From assembly GCF_009363115.1 (NCBI RefSeq), contig NZ_CP045298.1, forward strand, positions 2,138,001-2,202,000: a stretch of 64,000 nucleotides of DNA, written 5' to 3'. Position numbers and translations under genes: made by a program. Shown here in pieces: positions 1-8,522 of the stretch. Source of the DNA: Paenibacillus brasilensis. Its GTDB lineage: Bacteria > Bacillota > Bacilli > Paenibacillales > Paenibacillaceae. The notes under the pieces are model-generated. The model made no database searches and was not told the origin of the DNA. It worked only from the letters and a program-made list of their open reading frames with translations. The first letter of the stretch is position 1. Each line of letters opens with the position of its first letter.

Positions 1-405
1 CGTTTCCTCGATAGGTACATTCGGATCAACCCGGTGCTGGTAGTACAAATCAATGACATCTACCCCCAGCCTTTGCAGACTGCGGTCACATGCCTCTTTT
101 ACATATTCGGGGCGACCGCTGACACCCAGAAATCCCCCATCCTCTCCGCGCATAATGGAGAATTTGGTAGCCAATACCACCTCATCCCGGTGGCTCCGCA
201 GGACTTGACTGATTAGTTTCTCATTTTTTCCCATACCATAAACATCGGCTGTATCCCAGAAGTTGATTCCCAGCTCCAGCGCACGATGAAGCGTTTTGAT
301 CGACTCCTGATCATTCAACTCGCCATAATATTCAGACATTCCCATGCAGCCCAGACCCAGTGCGGATACTTGAAGGTCACTTTTACCCAGTTGTTTCTTT
401 TTCAT
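1..405 (-). CDS. Aldo/keto reductase, N-terminal part (runs off the left edge)
   Basis: Reading leftwards from the ATG at 405, the first 135 codons of an aldo/keto reductase are open and continue past base 1. The family signature is clear: a [12 protein letters not shown] N-terminal motif, FWDTADVYG carrying the catalytic Asp and Tyr, and ATKF carrying the catalytic Lys. Proteins of this type are NADPH-dependent (beta/alpha)8 cytosolic enzymes that reduce aldehydes and ketones; the closest style is the YhdN/IolS-like group. The upstream promoter is of MerR/AdhR type, which suggests induction by reactive aldehydes. The C-terminal half lies outside the window, so the exact subfamily is open. 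Confidence 0.9.
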   Translation of the reverse strand, partial: MKKKQLGKSDLQVSALGLGCMGMSEYYGELNDQESIKTLHRALELGINFWDTADVYGMGKNEKLISQVLRSHRDEVVLATKFSIMRGEDGGFLGVSGRPEYVKEACDRSLQRLGVDVIDLYYQHRVDPNVPIEET

Positions 406-470
406 TTCAATCACTCCGATCTCAAAGAATAGTCATCGGTCTTTCTAATCACCATCACGTTACATCCAGT

Positions 471-501
471 ATGTTACTACTTAAAGTTAACTTGAAGTCA
501 A
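471..501 (-). promoter_or_regulatory. MerR/AdhR-type promoter of the aldo/keto reductase
   Basis: On the minus strand a TTGACT -35 (496-501) and a TAACAT -10 (471-476) are separated by 19 bp, the elongated spacing typical of MerR-activated promoters. The spacer is filled by a dyad at 480-497 (CTTAAAG...CTTGAAG with a perfect AAGTTAACTT core). B. subtilis AdhR, an aldehyde-responsive MerR protein, is known to bind CTTAAAG-type repeats between -35 and -10. The regulator gene itself is not visible here and is probably to the left of the window. Confidence 0.65.
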
Positions 502-595
502 GCGGTATCGCGTTACACGCTATATCAAATATCCGAATAAACATAGTTACGCTGGACACCATACCCCATGAGAATCATAAAAGAAGGGTGATCCT

Positions 596-847
596 ATGAT
601 AAGTCAACAGCCTATATTAGCGGCGCATGAGTCCCTTGAAATTCACGAAGCGCTTAACTTTAAAACGTTATGCTTAGCCAAGTCCAAATTAATGCAGGGG
701 CTGGTATTCGATCAGGAGCTAAAGGATTTAATGGAAAAAGATGTTCAGCAGTCTATTCAGGCTATTGCCGATTTGCAAGCGGTATATGCTAAAGCACCGT
801 TTCAAGCACCTGTTCCGGCCTTTCGCCCAACACCAATCTTAAATTGA
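596..847 (+). CDS. Small spore-coat associated protein (CotF-partner type), copy 1
   Basis: An 83-residue acidic-to-neutral protein with a good ribosome binding site (AGAAGGGTG) six bases before ATG 596. It shares the pattern HExLExHE...FKxxCxxKSKxMQ with the small gene at 2431, so the two are paralogues. It sits directly upstream of, and is probably translated with, the CotF-like gene at 858. No signal peptide or membrane segment is seen. A CACC...CATA pair at about 557-580 could be a late sporulation (sigma-K-like) promoter, but this is weak. Role in the spore coat is inferred from the neighbour. Confidence 0.7.
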   Translation: MISQQPILAAHESLEIHEALNFKTLCLAKSKLMQGLVFDQELKDLMEKDVQQSIQAIADLQAVYAKAPFQAPVPAFRPTPILN

Positions 848-857
848 GGTGACCAAT

Positions 858-1268
858 GTGACATTAAATGAGACTCAGCCCGCTCATATGGATTATGTCG
901 ATCCTAGAAATTCATTAAATATGCCGGAAATGGCAGACATGACGTTTGCGATGGATTTTCTGATCCGCGCCAAGGAAGGGGTACGGAACACGGCAGTAGC
1001 TTTGACGGAAACGGTCTCTACGGATGCCAGAACCCTGCTGCGTAATCATTTACATCAAGGCATCGCGCTTCACCAGGAAATCACCGATCTTATGGTGCGA
1101 AAAAAATGGTTTCATCCCTATGATCTGCAACAGCAATACCAATTGGACCAGCTGTCAGCCAATAAGACGATGGATATCAGCAATATGAAGCTGTTCCCGG
1201 ACGATACCACCCGCAAGGGCATGTTTGATCGCACGCCGGACGAGCATATGGGAGGAAACCAGGCATGA
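858..1268 (+). CDS. Spore coat protein, CotF family, copy 1
   Basis: A 136-residue CotF-type coat protein. It contains the alpha-helical [12 protein letters not shown] segment, conserved also in the paralogue at 2640 as DFLNTAKSGVRN, and a second helix with HxxIxxxMxxxxW. An earlier GTG at 849 overlaps the Shine-Dalgarno GAGGTGA (846-852), so the GTG at 858 is the better start. CotF proteins are ferritin-like helical-bundle components of the Bacillus spore coat. The stop overlaps the next start (ATGA at 1265-1268), indicating coupled translation with the alcohol dehydrogenase. The C-terminal tail (about residues 90-136) is longer than in copy 2. Confidence 0.85.
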   Translation: MTLNETQPAHMDYVDPRNSLNMPEMADMTFAMDFLIRAKEGVRNTAVALTETVSTDARTLLRNHLHQGIALHQEITDLMVRKKWFHPYDLQQQYQLDQLSANKTMDISNMKLFPDDTTRKGMFDRTPDEHMGGNQA

Positions 1269-2401
1269 AGGCAGTGACTTACCAAGGCATCAAAAACGTG
1301 GTGGTCAAAGAGGTTCCGGACCCAAGTATTCAAAAAGCCGACGATGCGATTATCAAACTGACGACAACTGCCATTTGTGGCTCAGACCTGCATCTCATCC
1401 ACGGGATGATTCCGAATCTACAGGAGAATTATGTTATCGGACACGAGCCGATGGGTGTTGTAGAAGAGGTTGGAAGCGGCGTGACAAACTTAAAAAAGGG
1501 AGATCGCGTGATCATTCCGTTCACCGTTGCGTGTGGTGAATGCTTTTACTGTAAAAACCAATTGGAAAGCCAATGTGATCATTCTAACGAGCATGGAGAT
1601 ATGGGCGGTTTTTTGGGCTATTCGGAAACAACCGGTGGGTATCCGGGTGGACAAGCTGAATATTTACGCGTGCCTTTCGCCAACTTCACTCACTTCAAAA
1701 TTCCCGAGAGCTGCGAGCATCCCGACGAGAAGCTCTGTCTCATCGCTGATGCAATGACTACTGCCTTCTGGAGCGTCGATAATGCCGGGGTGAAGGACGG
1801 AGACACGGTCATCGTCATTGGTTGCGGGCCGGTAGGTCTGCTGGCGCAGAAGTTCGCCTGGTTCAAAGGAGCAAAGCGAGTCATTGCAGCGGACTATCTG
1901 GATTATCGTCTGCAACATGCGAAGCGTACCAACCACGTGGAGATCGTTAATGTGGAATCGCAAGAGAACGTCGGCAACTACCTGAAGGAAATGACCAAGG
2001 GAGGCGCAGACGTGGTCATTGACTGCTCCGGCATGAGCGGTAAAATGTCTCCGCTGGAATCGCTGGCTTCCGGTCTCAAGCTTCACGGCGGGGCTTTAGG
2101 TGGACTGGTTATAGCCACACAGGCTGTCCGCAAAGGCGGTACCATTCAAGTTACCGGAGTATACGGCGGACGGTACAACGGTTTCCCTATGGGGGATATT
2201 TTTCAGCGAAATATCAATTTGCGTACAGGACAAGCGCCTGTTATTCATTATATGCCCTATATGTATGAGCTGATTGATACGGGGAAGGTCGACCCCGGGG
2301 ACGTTGTTACACACGTGATTCCGTTAAGCGATGCCAAACGCGGATATGAAATTTTCGATACCAGACAAGACAACTGCATCAAGGTTGTACTTAAACCTTA
2401 A
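1265..2401 (+). CDS. Zinc-dependent alcohol dehydrogenase, formaldehyde-dehydrogenase-like
   Basis: A 378-residue medium-chain dehydrogenase. Cys38, the GHE motif (His60, Glu61) and a distal Asp should hold the catalytic zinc; four cysteines at 90, 93, 96 and 104 form the structural zinc loop; GCGPVG at 186-191 is the NAD-binding glycine motif. The long insert after the zinc loop and the late [14 protein letters not shown] segment match the glutathione-independent formaldehyde dehydrogenase/threonine dehydrogenase-like subgroup. It is sandwiched between two CotF-type coat gene pairs and overlaps the first by 4 bp, so it is probably expressed in the mother cell during sporulation. The substrate is not predictable from sequence. 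Confidence 0.9.
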   Translation: MKAVTYQGIKNVVVKEVPDPSIQKADDAIIKLTTTAICGSDLHLIHGMIPNLQENYVIGHEPMGVVEEVGSGVTNLKKGDRVIIPFTVACGECFYCKNQLESQCDHSNEHGDMGGFLGYSETTGGYPGGQAEYLRVPFANFTHFKIPESCEHPDEKLCLIADAMTTAFWSVDNAGVKDGDTVIVIGCGPVGLLAQKFAWFKGAKRVIAADYLDYRLQHAKRTNHVEIVNVESQENVGNYLKEMTKGGADVVIDCSGMSGKMSPLESLASGLKLHGGALGGLVIATQAVRKGGTIQVTGVYGGRYNGFPMGDIFQRNINLRTGQAPVIHYMPYMYELIDTGKVDPGDVVTHVIPLSDAKRGYEIFDTRQDNCIKVVLKP

Positions 2402-2430
2402 CTATATATTGAATAGGAGGTTAACGTTAT

Positions 2431-2643
2431 ATGGTGTACGGCGTGCACGAAATACTTGAAGTTCATGAGCTATCAGCGTTCAAAGCAGTGTGTGTGACCA
2501 AGTCTAAAACAATGCAAGCATTGATCTCTGATCCGACTCTCAAAGCTATTTTGCAGCAGGATGTCGACCTAACAACCCGGCAGTTGCAAGAGCTGGGTAA
2601 CGTTTTAAATCAAGCCTCGTCACAACAGGAGGTGAAGCAATGA
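2431..2643 (+). CDS. Small spore-coat associated protein (CotF-partner type), copy 2
   Basis: A 70-residue paralogue of the gene at 596, sharing HExLExHE and KSKxMQ patterns. AGGAGG about ten bases upstream gives a strong ribosome binding site. It begins 29 bp after the dehydrogenase stop, with no terminator between, so it belongs to the same transcript. The 3' end overlaps the following CotF gene by 4 bp (ATGA). The order small gene, then CotF gene repeats exactly what is seen before the dehydrogenase, so the module looks duplicated around it. Confidence 0.7.
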   Translation: MVYGVHEILEVHELSAFKAVCVTKSKTMQALISDPTLKAILQQDVDLTTRQLQELGNVLNQASSQQEVKQ

Positions 2644-2939
2644 ACACACTGCTGGAGCATTTGACCGGACTGCACACCTTAACGGATCAGGTCATTGCAG
2701 CCGATTTTCTGAACACTGCCAAAAGCGGTGTGAGAAATTACGCCATGGCCGTAACAGAAGCGGGAACCCCAGAAATTAAAGCTATGCTTACAAAGCAACT
2801 GGATGAAGCCATTGATACGCATGAACGAATTTCCACATACATGATTGAACGTGGCTGGTATCACCCATGGAACATACAAGATCAGCTTTCGATGGATTTG
2901 CAAAATATCCAGACTGCATTGCAAGCCCCCACTTTGTAA
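2640..2939 (+). CDS. Spore coat protein, CotF family, copy 2
   Basis: A 99-residue CotF-like helical protein that shares DFLNTAKSGVRN with copy 1 (residues about 20-31) and a matching IDTHERISxYMIERGWYHPW helix. It starts at an ATG overlapping the stop of the small upstream gene, with GGAGGTGA as ribosome binding site. It is the last gene of the five-gene coat/dehydrogenase operon and is followed by a rho-independent terminator. It lacks the polar C-terminal extension of copy 1. Confidence 0.85.
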   Translation: MNTLLEHLTGLHTLTDQVIAADFLNTAKSGVRNYAMAVTEAGTPEIKAMLTKQLDEAIDTHERISTYMIERGWYHPWNIQDQLSMDLQNIQTALQAPTL

Positions 2940-2972
2940 AACAGATTTCCCCTAATGACTGTAAAACCAGTG

Positions 2973-3012
2973 AGCCGTCTTTCGTGCCGATTCACGTTAA
3001 GGACGGCTTTTA
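2973..3012 (+). terminator. Terminator of the coat/dehydrogenase operon
   Basis: An 8-bp stem (AGCCGTCT / GGACGGCT, one G-T pair) with a 20-base loop is followed by TTTT. It lies 35 bp after the last CotF stop. Confidence 0.7.
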
Positions 3013-3033
3013 GGGGTTATTAAGCTGCTAGAG

Positions 3034-3669
3034 CTATGGGCTTGCTAAGGCTTCTTCCGTGATTTTTTTAATATCAATGGATGAAGGAGTTTCTTCCTTT
3101 ACCATATCCGGCAGGATATTTTCCAAAAAATAATCCACGCATTTTAATCGGATGTTTTTAATTTTCACAAGCGCATTACGATACATCACTATAAATTCTT
3201 TTTCGGTATTTCCCCGCTGAAGCTCAGCAAATGCCTCGTACACCTGATCCATTTTGTCTGCCACTTCAAGGATTAAGCCTTCTACAGAATCATCTTTACC
3301 TTCCCGTAACTGTTTGCGGAAAATGGCTTTAAAATCCTCGGGAATATTCTCTTCAATAAAATAATCAATCATACCTTCTTCGACCTGCTGGATTAATAAT
3401 CGGAGTTCCTTAGAGGAATGCTTAACAGGCGTTTTAATGTCTCCAATAAAAATCTCCCCGTAATCGTGACTGCTCGTAATCTCGTAAAGCTTTTTCCAGT
3501 CAATGCTTACACCGTTTCTCTCCTCGATATCAGCCAGCGTTTTGGCGTACTGTACCACTTTCCACGAATGAGCAGATACGCTGTGCTCTTCAAATTTAAA
3601 CTTGCCTGGACAACGAATAATTCTTTCCAGCTCATTGAGTGATCGAAAATACGTGTGAATTCCCATCAT
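3034..3669 (-). CDS. HD-domain phosphohydrolase, YfbR-like
   Basis: A roughly 211-residue HD-superfamily protein. The metal ligands are visible as EEHSVSAH near the N-terminus, the SSHDYGE motif (the HD dyad, about residue 70) and a distal ADKMDQ. YfbR-type enzymes are 5'-deoxynucleotidases acting on dNMPs, and this protein has the right motifs, though the C-terminal 60 residues are more diverged. An ATG at 3678 lies directly on the AAAGG ribosome binding site, so the ATG at 3669 (9 bp spacing) is preferred. It is a single gene converging on the coat operon terminator. Confidence 0.8.
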   Translation of the reverse strand: MMGIHTYFRSLNELERIIRCPGKFKFEEHSVSAHSWKVVQYAKTLADIEERNGVSIDWKKLYEITSSHDYGEIFIGDIKTPVKHSSKELRLLIQQVEEGMIDYFIEENIPEDFKAIFRKQLREGKDDSVEGLILEVADKMDQVYEAFAELQRGNTEKEFIVMYRNALVKIKNIRLKCVDYFLENILPDMVKEETPSSIDIKKITEEALASP

Positions 3670-3829
3670 TGCATCCATCCTTTAGAATATATGAGATCGT
3701 GGATATATACCAACTATAAGCCTTAACTATTAACAGCAGATTATCGCAATATCAAGTTGAATCTTCACATATAGCACATACACAATTTTTGCTATACTCT
3801 TTATAAAAAAGTAAAAAGTGGTGAAATCG

Positions 3830-4525
3830 TTGTTCAAAATCTTACTGATTGAAGATGATGAAACTTTGTTCCAAGAAATGAAGGACCGGCTAACTCAATG
3901 GGCCTATGATGTGTATGGTATCCGGGACTTTAGTAAAGTCATTCATGAATTCTCAGCCCTAAAGCCTGATCTGGTCGTGATTGATATTCAATTGCCGAAA
4001 TTTGACGGGTTTCATTGGTGTCGAATGATTCGATCCCACTCAAATGTCCCTATTCTTTTTTTATCATCGCGTGATCACCCTACGGATATGGTTATGTCGA
4101 TGCAGCTTGGAGCGGATGATTTTATCCAAAAGCCATTCCATTTTGATGTCCTTATTGCAAAATTACAGGCGACTCTTCGCCGCGTATATAATTACAATAC
4201 AGAGCCCGTCTCCCTGAAAACATGGTGTGGAGCTACGGTGGATTATGAAAAAAATGTAGTGGCCAATGAGGCTGGCTCCATCGAATTAACCAAGAACGAA
4301 ATATTCATTTTAAAGCTGCTCATTGAGCAAAAAAATAAAATTGTCGCCCGGGAGGAGCTCATTAAAAGCCTATGGGATGATGAACGTTTTGTCAGCGACA
4401 ATACCTTAACAGTCAACTTGAATCGCCTGCGAAAAAAACTGGACGAGCTGGATTTGGGACGTTTCATTGAAACGAAAGTGGGGCAAGGCTACATGGCTAC
4501 AGAAGAGGTACCGGGCTATGATTAA
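3830..4525 (+). CDS. bceR: Response regulator BceR (bacitracin-sensing two-component system)
   Basis: An OmpR-family regulator of 231 residues. The receiver has the acidic pair EDD at 8-10, the phosphorylatable Asp52 in VIDIQLP and Lys in IQKPF; a winged-helix DNA-binding domain follows from about residue 125. The sequence closely resembles B. subtilis BceR as I recall it, including the MFKILLIEDD start. That makes TTG 3830 the start, with GTGGTGA at 3818-3824 serving as ribosome binding site, rather than the GTGs at 3818 and 3821. It should activate bceAB by binding the inverted repeat at 5514-5539. The 3' end overlaps bceS by 8 bp. Confidence 0.92.
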   Translation: MFKILLIEDDETLFQEMKDRLTQWAYDVYGIRDFSKVIHEFSALKPDLVVIDIQLPKFDGFHWCRMIRSHSNVPILFLSSRDHPTDMVMSMQLGADDFIQKPFHFDVLIAKLQATLRRVYNYNTEPVSLKTWCGATVDYEKNVVANEAGSIELTKNEIFILKLLIEQKNKIVAREELIKSLWDDERFVSDNTLTVNLNRLRKKLDELDLGRFIETKVGQGYMATEEVPGYD

Positions 4526-5522
4526 AAAATATCTTATGGAAAGGATGAGCTGGATTCTGCTAGTTGTATGCCAGCAATTGCTCATCCTTCTCATCGCTTA
4601 TGTGGATGCGGCAATCCCATTGATGCCGATTCTATATATCGTCTTCTTATCCACGATGGTTTTCTTGATTTTTTTAATCATCCGCTTTCCCAAGGAAACC
4701 AAATTCTATAGAACGCTGGAAGAATGGGAGAGCCCGCTCGAACTAACCGGGATGGGTGAACCGGAAAGTCCGTTTGAACAAATTGTTGAACAAAAAATCA
4801 GCAAACAGACTGAACGACTACAACAGATCATTTCGCAAAATCAATTAACCCTGGAACACGAAAAGGATGAGCTATTATCGTGGATTCATGAGGTGAAAAC
4901 ACCTTTGACTGCCATGCATTTGATGATCGAGCGACTGGAAGACAAATCGCTTAAGGCTCAACTCACGTATGAATGGCTGCGCATTCACTTACTGCTGGAC
5001 CAGCAGCTCCACCAAAAACGCATATCTTTTATTGAAAATGATTTGTATGTAGAGCAAGTGGATCTAAAATCTCTCGTTTATAAGGAGATCAAAACCCTGC
5101 AATCCTGGTGCATTCAAAAAGGGATTGGCTTTGACATCCAGCTTGAGCAAATGGAAGTGCTCAGTGATGCCAAGTGGCTGGCTTTTATCATCAGACAGCT
5201 CTTAACCAATGCCATCAAATATAGCGATGCCAGCGATGTTATCCTTCACAGCTATGAGCAAAATGAGCGCATACGGCTTGAGGTTCAAGACTTTGGTCGC
5301 GGCATTGATCCGAAGGATATCCCCCGCATTTTCGACAAAGGCTTTACATCCACGACCCAACATTCTGATCATACTTCCACGGGTATGGGGTTATATTTAA
5401 CGAAAAAGGCAGCAAAGCCCCTGCTCATACATATTGATGTCCACTCCAAGCCGGACGCTGGTACTACCTTTACTTTAATTTTCCCCAAGCGAAACGATTT
5501 CATCAGTATGATGAGCATGTGA
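4518..5522 (+). CDS. bceS: Sensor histidine kinase BceS, intramembrane-sensing type
   Basis: A 334-residue kinase with two membrane segments (about 11-29 and 36-56) joined by only a few residues, the hallmark of kinases that sense through a partner transporter. The H-box is SWIHEVKTPL with His124, followed by an N-box (LLTNAIKYS), DFGRGI and GMGLYL ATP-binding motifs. In Bce systems the kinase has no ligand domain of its own and reads the activity of BceAB. The start at 4518 has AGAGGT upstream; an earlier in-frame ATG at 4467 lies within bceR. The stop codon is embedded in the BceR operator. Confidence 0.92.
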   Translation: MIKKYLMERMSWILLVVCQQLLILLIAYVDAAIPLMPILYIVFLSTMVFLIFLIIRFPKETKFYRTLEEWESPLELTGMGEPESPFEQIVEQKISKQTERLQQIISQNQLTLEHEKDELLSWIHEVKTPLTAMHLMIERLEDKSLKAQLTYEWLRIHLLLDQQLHQKRISFIENDLYVEQVDLKSLVYKEIKTLQSWCIQKGIGFDIQLEQMEVLSDAKWLAFIIRQLLTNAIKYSDASDVILHSYEQNERIRLEVQDFGRGIDPKDIPRIFDKGFTSTTQHSDHTSTGMGLYLTKKAAKPLLIHIDVHSKPDAGTTFTLIFPKRNDFISMMSM

Positions 5523-5539
5523 CAGAGATGTCACATGCT
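5514..5539. promoter_or_regulatory. BceR operator upstream of bceA
   Basis: A perfect inverted repeat with 11-bp arms, AGCATGTGACA and its complement, around a 4-bp GAGA spacer. The core TGACA-N4-TGTCA fits the site known for Bce-type response regulators. It covers the bceS stop codon, and no T-run follows, so it is an operator rather than a terminator. A TATAAT at 5587-5592 about 50 bp downstream is the likely bceAB -10 element. Confidence 0.8.
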
Positions 5540-5624
5540 TCTATGTATTGTTCGCTCAATCAAGGGAAAAACAACGTCCCTATTTTTATAATAAAGCTAC
5601 AAGAACATGAAGGAGTGCGTCAAA

Positions 5625-6386
5625 GTGAACATATTGGAAGCCCATAAAATTCATAAAAGCTACGGCAATAAGTTAAATATGCAAGAGGTATTAAAGGGAA
5701 TTGATATCCTGATTGAAGAAGGCGAATTTGTCAGTATTATGGGGGCCTCTGGTTCGGGAAAAACTACACTGTTGAATGTCCTATCCTCCATTGACCAGGT
5801 GAGCCAAGGGTCCATTAAAATCAATGACATCGAAATGACGAAAATGAAGGAAAAGCAACTGGCTGAATTCCGCAAAAAGCATTTAGGTTTTATTTTTCAG
5901 GAGTATAACCTGCTGGATACGCTAACCGTGAAGGAAAACATCCTTCTCCCCTTATCCATCACCAGAACACCAAAAAACGAAGCCAACCGAAGATTTCAGG
6001 AGGTGGCTACAGAGCTGGGGATTTATGAGCTAAAAGATAAGTATCCCAATGAAATCTCGGGCGGACAAAAGCAACGGACATCTGCGGCTAGAGCGTTTAT
6101 TCATGAGCCTAGTATTATTTTTGCCGATGAGCCTACAGGTGCGCTGGATTCCAAATCGGCTTCAGATTTATTAAACAAGCTGGGCCATTTAAACCAGAAG
6201 CGCAAGGCAACCATTATTATGGTCACGCATGATCCTGTCGCTGCCAGCCATTGCAGTCGGGTCATTTTTATTAAGGATGGACAAATGTATACGCAGCTTC
6301 ATAAAGGTGGGCAGGAAAGACAGAGCTTCTTTCAGGATATCATGAAAACGCAAGCGGTCTTAGGCGGGGTCCAATATGAACATTAA
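5625..6386 (+). CDS. bceA: Bacitracin ABC transporter ATP-binding protein BceA
   Basis: A 253-residue ABC ATPase with Walker A GASGSGKT, the Q-loop IFQEYNLL, signature SGGQKQR, Walker B IIFADEP and the H-loop MVTHD. It is of the MacB/LolD-like group and near-collinear with B. subtilis BceA. The Shine-Dalgarno AAGGAG at 5610-5615 is nine bases before GTG 5625, which is preferred over ATG 5607 lying ahead of the ribosome binding site. With BceB it releases lipid II-cycle intermediates from bacitracin and also signals to BceS. The gene overlaps bceB by 11 bp. Confidence 0.93.
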   Translation: MNILEAHKIHKSYGNKLNMQEVLKGIDILIEEGEFVSIMGASGSGKTTLLNVLSSIDQVSQGSIKINDIEMTKMKEKQLAEFRKKHLGFIFQEYNLLDTLTVKENILLPLSITRTPKNEANRRFQEVATELGIYELKDKYPNEISGGQKQRTSAARAFIHEPSIIFADEPTGALDSKSASDLLNKLGHLNQKRKATIIMVTHDPVAASHCSRVIFIKDGQMYTQLHKGGQERQSFFQDIMKTQAVLGGVQYEH

Positions 6387-8316
6387 TCAACTTATCCTAA
6401 AGAATTTGAAAAAAAACCTGAAAAATTATTACCTGTATGTCTTTGCTCTCATTTTCAGTGTTGCCCTCTATTTCGCTTTTGTCACATTACAATACGATCC
6501 CTCTATGGACGAAGTGAAGGGCTCTGTTAAAGGTGCAGCTTCTATACGTGCAGCCTCCGTCCTGCTGGTCGCCATTGTCTGCATTTTCCTTTTATATGCC
6601 AATAATATTTTTATCAAAAGGCGCAGCAAAGAAATTGGCCTGTTTCAATTAATCGGAATGACCAAAAATAAAATCTTTCGCATCCTGAGTGCTGAGAACT
6701 TAATTTTATACTTCAGTTCCCTATTTATCGGCATAGTGGTTGGATTCTCCTTTTCCAAATTAGTGATCATGATCTTATTTAAGACGACGGGCGTCGAGGC
6801 TATTGCCACTCTATATTTCTCTAACCAAGCATTGACTCAAACACTCATCGTTTTTGTTGTTATCTATCTGCTGATCATGCTCATGAATTATTCTTTTATC
6901 AAAAGACAAAGTATTTTGTCTTTGTTCCGAGTGACCTCAACCACCGAAGGGAAAATCAAGAAAATAACGATCTTTGAGATAATTATCGGGATCGTTGGCG
7001 TCTCACTCATCGTTTTAGGTTACTATGTTTCCTCCAAATTGTTCGGTGGAGACTTTACATCCATGAATGAATTATTTATGGCTATGGTATTTATTCTAGG
7101 CTCTGTCATTATCGGAACACTTCTTTTTTATAAAGGGTCCATCCGCTTTATTTCAAACATCATCAGAAAAAGCAAAGGCGGCTATCTAAACATCAATGAG
7201 GTGCTGTCTCTCTCATCCATTATGTTCCGCATGAAATCCAACGCTTTGTTGTTGACCATTATTACAACGGTATCGGCACTTGCTATCGGCTTATTATCCT
7301 TAAGCTATATCGCCTATTATTCTGCGGATAAAGCAGCTGAGAATAATGTGCCTTCCCATTTTGCGATGACGAATATACCAGATGCGGAGAAATTCAAAAC
7401 ATTACTTCATGAGCATGATATAAAGTATCGTGAAAAGAAAATTGAAGTTATTCAAGTCAGTGTGAAAACAGCGCAAATTATGGAGACTCCTCTGGAAGAA
7501 TTAAATGTTGGTACGGATTCCATGACGCTTCCTGTCATAAGCGATCAATCTGTGGAGGGTACAGATGTATCTCCAGGTCAAACGATTTTAACGGGCTATA
7601 ATGATCTGTTACAGAAGTTTATGTCCTTGAAAGACTTTGGACCATTGGATTTGAAGGGAAAAACGGAAGTCATACATCAACAATATTTGGGTCTAAAAAA
7701 GGATTATGTGATTCCGTACTATTTTACAGCCGGGGGACTACCCACTGTCATTGTAGACGAAACCATCTTTGAGCAGTTAAAGAAAGATAAAAATCCTGAG
7801 ATTCAAAAGAAATCATCCTTATATATTGGGATTGATATGATAAATCCAGAGCAGATTGAAGAAGCTGATCGCCTCTTTGCAGCTGCAAATTTTAATGATC
7901 AACAATCATCACGCCTTGAAATGAGCGGCAATCAGAAGAGAAATATGGGAGTGATCATGTTTATTGTTGGCTTTTTAGGACTGACCTTTCTTATTACATC
8001 AGGCTGCATCCTTTATTTTAAGCAAATGGATGAAAGCGAAGACGAAAAAGCCAATTATACCGTGTTGAGAAAGTTAGGGTTCACCCAGAGTGACCTGCTT
8101 AGAGGCATTAAAATAAAACAACTCTTTAACTTCGGCATTCCATTGGTGATTGGCCTATCACACAGCTATTTTGCCGTCCAATCCGGCTGGTTCTTGTTTG
8201 GAACAGAAATTTGGATGCCTATGATCATCGTTATGGTACTATACACCGCCTTATATTCCATTTTTGGGGTGCTATCCATTCTGTATTATAAAAAGGTCAT
8301 TAAATCAGCATTATAA
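6376..8316 (+). CDS. bceB: Bacitracin ABC transporter permease BceB
   Basis: A 646-residue FtsX-like permease with about ten membrane segments and a large extracellular domain (roughly residues 310-515) between TM7 and TM8, the known BceB architecture where ligand specificity resides. N-terminal ([14 protein letters not shown]) and C-terminal ([10 protein letters not shown]) ends match B. subtilis BceB closely; the extracellular domain is the most diverged part, as usual in the family. BceB recognises peptide antibiotic-bound undecaprenyl pyrophosphate and forms a sensory complex with BceS. Followed by a terminator. Confidence 0.93.
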   Translation: MNINQLILKNLKKNLKNYYLYVFALIFSVALYFAFVTLQYDPSMDEVKGSVKGAASIRAASVLLVAIVCIFLLYANNIFIKRRSKEIGLFQLIGMTKNKIFRILSAENLILYFSSLFIGIVVGFSFSKLVIMILFKTTGVEAIATLYFSNQALTQTLIVFVVIYLLIMLMNYSFIKRQSILSLFRVTSTTEGKIKKITIFEIIIGIVGVSLIVLGYYVSSKLFGGDFTSMNELFMAMVFILGSVIIGTLLFYKGSIRFISNIIRKSKGGYLNINEVLSLSSIMFRMKSNALLLTIITTVSALAIGLLSLSYIAYYSADKAAENNVPSHFAMTNIPDAEKFKTLLHEHDIKYREKKIEVIQVSVKTAQIMETPLEELNVGTDSMTLPVISDQSVEGTDVSPGQTILTGYNDLLQKFMSLKDFGPLDLKGKTEVIHQQYLGLKKDYVIPYYFTAGGLPTVIVDETIFEQLKKDKNPEIQKKSSLYIGIDMINPEQIEEADRLFAAANFNDQQSSRLEMSGNQKRNMGVIMFIVGFLGLTFLITSGCILYFKQMDESEDEKANYTVLRKLGFTQSDLLRGIKIKQLFNFGIPLVIGLSHSYFAVQSGWFLFGTEIWMPMIIVMVLYTALYSIFGVLSILYYKKVIKSAL

Positions 8317-8375
8317 TCGGCAAAAGTCGAAAAAGCCCTAGGCGAAGGCACTGGGGCTAGCCCTGCTCTTTAGCA

Positions 8376-8403
8376 ACAGCCGCTTTTAAGGGCGGTCGGC
8401 TGT
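8376..8403 (+). other. Hairpin downstream of bceB
   Basis: ACAGCCG (8376-8382) pairs with CGGCTGT (8397-8403) around a GC-rich loop. It has no T-run and may be an mRNA 3' structure ahead of the true terminator. Confidence 0.4.
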
Positions 8404-8420
8404 GGTTTAGATCTGAGAAG

Positions 8421-8466
8421 ATAGACCGTTTACCTTGTCCGAGGGCGGTCTATTTCTTTTTGTTTT
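8421..8466 (+). terminator. Terminator of bceAB
   Basis: ATAGACCG (8421-8428) pairs with CGGTCTAT (8446-8453), followed by a T-rich tract to 8465. The reverse strand lacks a T-run, so it serves bceB. Confidence 0.75.
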
Positions 8467-8522
8467 GGTTCAATGCAATAACAATTGTGACGATTAATTC
8501 GATTACTTACATCTTTCCTCTC

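Noticed and set aside
1664..2086. 140-codon minus-strand frame inside the alcohol dehydrogenase
   Set aside because: The sense strand encodes an intact dehydrogenase with all motifs; the antisense frame has no ribosome binding site.
5514..5539. The inverted repeat after bceS as a transcription terminator
   Set aside because: No T-run follows on either strand, and the core matches Bce regulator sites.
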